Shown here piece by piece: positions 14,855-17,110 of a stretch of 17,110 nt of DNA. Source of the stretch: an uncultured Eubacteriales bacterium (lineage in GTDB: Bacteria > Bacillota_A > Clostridia > Christensenellales > Aristaeellaceae); assembly GCA_944333375.1 (NCBI GenBank), contig CALVKX010000017.1, positions 1 through 17,110 on the forward strand. The letters are read 5' to 3'. Positions within the stretch are counted from its first letter, which is position 1. Each line of letters starts with the position of its first letter. The translations under genes were made by a program, and so were the position numbers. The notes below the pieces were generated by a model. It saw only the letters and a list, made by a program, of their open reading frames with translations. It searched no databases and had not been told where the DNA came from.

Positions 14855-15382
14855 TTATTCTTCAATATGCTTCAACAATGGTTCTAAATATGATTTATCT
14901 GTCCAATCGCATTTTTGACCAACTGCACACATCAATGCTTTTTGCCAAGGTTCATATTCTTCCGAATTTTGTTTTGCAACTGCTTTCTGTAACATCTTGC
15001 AAAGCGTTCTATCCGTAAACTTCATTTTCTCTTCATCCCATGCTCCTCTACAATAGAACAATGATATATTACAGAGTTCATCTTTGAAATGCATTTCTCT
15101 TATCTGCATTATTGCCTTCTCGTCATATGGAGAAGCACCTACTGCAAACACAGCTACCTTCTTATCTGCTAACTGACCTATATTTTTCTTTATGAATTGT
15201 AATCCTGCAATACCAGAAGCATAAACACCACCACCTAAAATGATTACATCATAATTATGCAAATCTGCAATTTTAGCATTTTTTGTCTCAATACAATCAT
15301 ACCCGGTCTCTTCAACTAACCAATCAGCATACTTTTTAGTTGCTCCATATTTTGATTGATACAAAATAATACCTCTACTCAT
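14855..15382 (-). CDS. Flavodoxin-domain protein (HemG-like Flavodoxin_5 type)
   Basis: 175 residues from ATG 15382, overlapping the MarR stop by 8 nt, so translation is coupled. A Shine-Dalgarno GGAG lies upstream inside the marR end. The FMN phosphate loop is YQSKYGATKKYA (8-19), the second flavin loop GGGVYASG (50-57), and a third contact region FAVGASPYDEKA is at 79-90. This pattern is that of the flavodoxin domain proteins related to protoporphyrinogen oxidase HemG. It has no membrane segment, so it is cytosolic. The likely role is FMN-dependent electron transfer or quinone reduction. Its place behind a MarR regulator suggests induction by a redox-active or phenolic compound. Specific substrate unknown. 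Confidence 0.88.
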   Translation of the reverse strand: MSRGIILYQSKYGATKKYADWLVEETGYDCIETKNAKIADLHNYDVIILGGGVYASGIAGLQFIKKNIGQLADKKVAVFAVGASPYDEKAIMQIREMHFKDELCNISLFYCRGAWDEEKMKFTDRTLCKMLQKAVAKQNSEEYEPWQKALMCAVGQKCDWTDKSYLEPLLKHIEE

Positions 15383-15857
15383 AATCTCGAATCTCCTTTA
15401 AATTATCTTCAATCTGTATAATGGTCTGTATCGTTATCTGTAATTGCTCCTCTGAAACTCCCTCAAACATTTTCTTCATAATGCTCATAGTCATCTCATC
15501 ATTTTTTTCACAAAACTCTCTGCAATAATCAGTAAGTTCAATGCGCTGTTTTCTCTTGTCGCTTTCATCTACCGTAATACTGACAAAACCTTTCTTCTCC
15601 AGTTTCAATAAAATTTGTTTTACATTCTGATGGGAACTACCCATTATCTCTGCGAGTTCCTTTACCGTTGGCTTTTCTTTACACATATTGATACAGATAA
15701 CAGCAAAAAACTGTTTCCAACTAATTTCCTTCATCGTACTATCTGCTATTGCTTGAAATCTATTTTCAAATGCACTCAATAAACCGAGCAAAAAATAAGA
15801 TGATGTGATTCCGGTAAAATCAACTTTGTCACTGTTAATTACTTCTTTTATATTCAT
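15375..15857 (-). CDS. MarR-family transcriptional regulator
   Basis: 160 residues from ATG 15857, with GGAGG about 6 nt upstream. The fold reads as MarR: N-terminal dimer helix (about 17-40), winged helix-turn-helix with TVKELAEIMGSSHQNVKQIL (64-83) and LEKKGFV, a DESDKRKQRIELT wing (97-109), and C-terminal dimer helices. Family members are dimeric repressors that release DNA on binding phenolic ligands or after thiol oxidation. Cysteines at C55, C59, C112 and C116 could allow redox sensing, but this is inference. It heads the operon with the flavodoxin and membrane-protein genes, and two palindromes in its own promoter region suggest autorepression. Confidence 0.92.
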   Translation of the reverse strand: MNIKEVINSDKVDFTGITSSYFLLGLLSAFENRFQAIADSTMKEISWKQFFAVICINMCKEKPTVKELAEIMGSSHQNVKQILLKLEKKGFVSITVDESDKRKQRIELTDYCREFCEKNDEMTMSIMKKMFEGVSEEQLQITIQTIIQIEDNLKEIRDYE

Positions 15858-15872
15858 TTCATCCTCCGATAG

Positions 15873-15908
15873 GTAATATATTACTTTTATAAAGGTAACA
15901 CATTACCT
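15873..15908. promoter_or_regulatory. Twin palindromic operators of the MarR operon
   Basis: GTAATATATTAC (15873-15884, perfect 12-bp palindrome) and AGGTAACACATTACCT (15893-15908, perfect 6-bp arms around 4 nt) share the half-site GGTAA/TTACC. Their centres are 22 bp apart, about two helical turns, so two dimers would bind on the same face. They lie between the -35 candidate and the marR ribosome binding site. Confidence 0.75.
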
Positions 15909-15920
15909 ATTGTTTGTCAA
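15892..15920 (-). promoter_or_regulatory. Candidate promoter of the MarR operon
   Basis: A consensus TTGACA lies at 15915-15920 on the minus strand. With a 17-nt spacer the -10 would be TACCTT (15892-15897), a weak match inside the second operator. The -35 is convincing, but the -10 is not. Confidence 0.45.
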
Positions 15921-15923
15921 TAG

Positions 15924-15947
15924 AAAAAGACGGACAAAATATCCGCC
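15924..15947 (-). terminator. Minus-strand terminator-like hairpin upstream of marR
   Basis: On the minus strand GGCGGA pairs with TCCGTC (one G-T pair) around a 7-nt loop, followed by TTTTT. No minus-strand gene precedes it before ypeB, which has its own terminator, so it may be left from a deleted gene. The rest of 15948-16125 shows no gene or clear signal. Confidence 0.5.
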
Positions 15948-16129
15948 TTTAACTTAACAGAAAATTCCGGTTTGTCTTACTCTTGATTCTCCATTATACA
16001 TCAAAATTATGAATATTTCTACCCGCCGTCTATTGACCTCAATTTCGAGGAAAATAAACTTCAAATGCGTTTCCTGTGATTTATGGGCTACAGATTAACT
16101 CAATGATGTTTCCCATATTTCTTTGCATT

Positions 16130-16179
16130 TGCTAATACCCTGCTAAAAGGAAGGAAAAAAAACACGAAAAATTAGCAGG
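16130..16179. repeat. Right iteron cluster, TGCTAAT / ATTAGCA motif
   Basis: TGCTAAT at 16130, TGCTAAA at 16141 and ATTAGCAGG at 16171 repeat the motif of the left cluster. ATTAGCAGG is also found exactly at 13992-14000. They lie just inside the right copy of the 34-bp repeat. Confidence 0.6.
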
Positions 16180-16210
16180 TTTCGGACGAGAATTTATTAA
16201 CAACGAAACC

Positions 16211-16244
16211 CCGGAAAAGCCAGTAAAATCAAGGATTTTCGGGG
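16211..16244 (+). repeat. Imperfect 34-bp direct repeat, right copy
   Basis: It starts CCGGAAAAGCC and ends GGATTTTCGGGG, with 29 of 34 positions identical to 13829-13862. It is itself a hairpin, like the left copy, but lacks the T tract. It lies at the transition from AT-rich island to GC-rich chromosome. Confidence 0.65.
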
Positions 16245-16258
16245 ATTTGCAGGGAGTC

Positions 16259-16277
16259 AAAAATGCCCCTCGGGGGC
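16259..16277 (-). terminator. Rho-independent terminator downstream of ypeB
   Basis: On the minus strand GCCCC-CGA-GGGGC is followed by ATTTTT. It is about 60 nt after the ypeB stop codon. Confidence 0.7.
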
Positions 16278-16291
16278 TTCTCCTAAGCATC

Positions 16292-16323
16292 AAATCCCGG
16301 CATCAGGCATGCCGGGATTTTTT
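16292..16323. terminator. Strong hairpin with T tract next to the ypeB stop
   Basis: AAATCCCGGCAT (16292-16303) pairs perfectly with ATGCCGGGATTT (16309-16320) around a 5-nt loop. The T run (16318-16323) makes it an efficient terminator for plus-strand transcripts leaving the island. On the minus strand it has only a weak T tract, so ypeB probably relies on both hairpins. Confidence 0.8.
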
Positions 16324-16335
16324 ATGGGCTCGTCC

Positions 16336-17110
16336 TCACGCCGCCATGACTCCGGCCGCGCTGTCCACGATCACGAGCACCTCCGCCTCCTCGCCCGTGA
16401 GCGCGTCGATGTAGACGCGGTATTCGCGCCCCTCATAGCGGCCGGGGATCTCGTAGCACAGGCGTTCGCCGCCCAGGCAGGGGATCACGCACAGGCGGGG
16501 CTGGCGCGCCTCCAGGCGGCCGCTCACCCGCTCCAGCGCCTCCTGGGCGGTGAGGGCGGGGGTGAGGGTCTCGCGCACGGTGTGGTTCATGAGGTAGTTG
16601 TTGGCTTCCAGGCCGACCAGCTCGCCAGTGTCCATGCGCACCTGCACCTTGACCAGATCGGGATAGAGCAGCGCCCCATCCTGCACGGGCACGAAGTTGA
16701 TGACCGCCATGCCGTCGTAGACCTGATAGTGGTTGGCCTCCATCTCGCCATAGCCGCGCTGCTCAAGGAACGTACGCGCCGCCTCCGCGCTTTCCTCCAG
16801 CGTCAGCCCGCCGCCGAAGGCCGCGTGCTCGGGCATGATCCACAGCATCTTCCCGCCCTGCCGCGTCACCTCGGCGTTGAGCACCAGGCCGTCGTTGAGC
16901 GTGAGCGTCACGCCGTAGCTGGCCAGCGTGCCCCCGCTCTCCGGCCCCGTCTCCGCGCGCGCCACGCGCTCCTCGCCCACGAAGACCCGGGCGATTTCCA
17001 CCGCCTGCCGCGCGTCGATGCGCTCCTCACCCAGCGCCTTGGGCTGGCCGTAGTGGCGGGCGGCGGAAAAGGCGCCGTCATAGATCATGCTGGGATAGTC
17101 CATGCCGTGG
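16336..17110 (-). CDS. ypeB: Spore germination protein YpeB, C-terminal part (cut by window edge)
   Basis: The frame is open from the right edge to TGA 16336, giving 258 complete codons. The apparent ATG at 17103 is internal, since YpeB proteins have a long N-terminal part and the segment YPSMIYDGAFS here corresponds to FPSLIYDGPFS of homologues. YpeB is made in the forespore and is needed to localise and stabilise the cortex-lytic enzyme SleB. Visible are PepSY-like repeats and the hallmark YPDLVKVQVRMDTGELVGLEANNYLMNH region, split here as YPDLVKVQV, DTGELVGLEA and NYLMNH. A second repeat ends in YRVYIDALTGEE and a VIVDSAAG tail. sleB would be expected beyond the right edge. GC-rich codon use matches the left part of the window. 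It marks the host as a spore former. Confidence 0.9.
   Translation of the reverse strand, partial: HGMDYPSMIYDGAFSAARHYGQPKALGEERIDARQAVEIARVFVGEERVARAETGPESGGTLASYGVTLTLNDGLVLNAEVTRQGGKMLWIMPEHAAFGGGLTLEESAEAARTFLEQRGYGEMEANHYQVYDGMAVINFVPVQDGALLYPDLVKVQVRMDTGELVGLEANNYLMNHTVRETLTPALTAQEALERVSGRLEARQPRLCVIPCLGGERLCYEIPGRYEGREYRVYIDALTGEEAEVLVIVDSAAGVMAA

Larger units (their letters stand above)
13829..16244. mobile_element. Putative integrated mini-island or remnant at tRNA-Arg
   Basis: A block of about 2.4 kb is far more AT-rich than the DNA on both sides. It lies directly downstream of a tRNA gene and is bounded by a 34-bp imperfect direct repeat. Clusters of a TGCTAATG/ATTAGCA motif lie at both ends, arranged like the arm-type sites of a tyrosine integrase. 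The cargo is a small ICE-type hypothetical gene and a MarR-flavodoxin-membrane protein operon. No integrase, transposase or mobilisation gene is present, so it cannot move by itself. It is either a decayed or internally deleted element, or a passenger of an integrase encoded elsewhere. The boundaries are inferred. Confidence 0.5.

Noticed and set aside
13829..16244. The island as an insertion sequence with transposase
   Set aside because: No transposase-like reading frame and no terminal inverted repeats were found; the repeats at the ends are direct.
17101..17103. ATG at 17103 as the start of the right-hand gene
   Set aside because: The frame stays open to the window edge, and the sequence after this ATG matches an internal region of YpeB, so the gene is truncated by the window and does not start here.

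Overview
The window looks like chromosome from an endospore-forming, GC-rich Clostridia-type Firmicute. The right-hand gene encodes the C-terminal part of the spore germination protein YpeB. Ribosome binding sites are strong AGGAGG types, and most genes use GC-ending codons (GCC, CTG, GGC). One block of about 2.4 kb (roughly 13.8 to 16.25 kb) is strikingly AT-rich by eye and looks horizontally acquired.

Layout. (1) 1-3416, minus strand: an operon of three overlapping or closely spaced genes. They encode an ABCG-like ABC ATPase with an extra N-terminal membrane region, its permease with a large repeat-filled loop, and a YugP-like membrane metallopeptidase homologue that has lost its HExxH zinc motif. 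(2) 3596-6673, plus strand: a GH2 beta-galactosidase (lacZ). It converges on (3) 6701-10983, minus strand: a solute-binding protein, two CUT1-type sugar ABC permeases and D-galactonate dehydratase (dgoD). The two converging units share a bidirectional terminator. (4) 11170-11838, minus: a GntR/FCD regulator. (5) 11952-13612, plus: a KDPG/KDPGal aldolase (dgoA-like) overlapping a 2-dehydro-3-deoxygalactonokinase (dgoK), transcribed divergently from the regulator. (6) 13743-13819: tRNA-Arg(CCT) with its own promoter and terminator. (7) 13.83-16.24 kb: an AT-rich mini-island. It holds a 59-residue protein and a MarR regulator/flavodoxin/membrane protein operon. It is bounded by an imperfect 34-bp direct repeat and by clusters of a TGCTAATG/ATTAGCA motif at both ends. 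No integrase is present. (8) 16336-17110, minus: ypeB, cut by the window edge.

How the genes work together. Blocks 2-5 together form a D-galactonate locus of the De Ley-Doudoroff type. The ABC system imports a sugar acid or galactoside, LacZ can release galactose, DgoD dehydrates galactonate to 2-dehydro-3-deoxygalactonate (KDGal), DgoK phosphorylates it, and the aldolase splits KDGal-6-P into pyruvate and glyceraldehyde-3-phosphate. The GntR/FCD protein is the obvious candidate regulator, like DgoR of E. coli. Near-consensus sigma-A promoters drive the transporter operon, the regulator and the aldolase-kinase pair, and the last two promoters overlap. The window has no galactose dehydrogenase, lactonase or transporter ATPase.

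The most unusual items are the loop repeats and dead metallopeptidase motif in the left operon, and the iteron-bounded, integrase-less tRNA-Arg island on the right.
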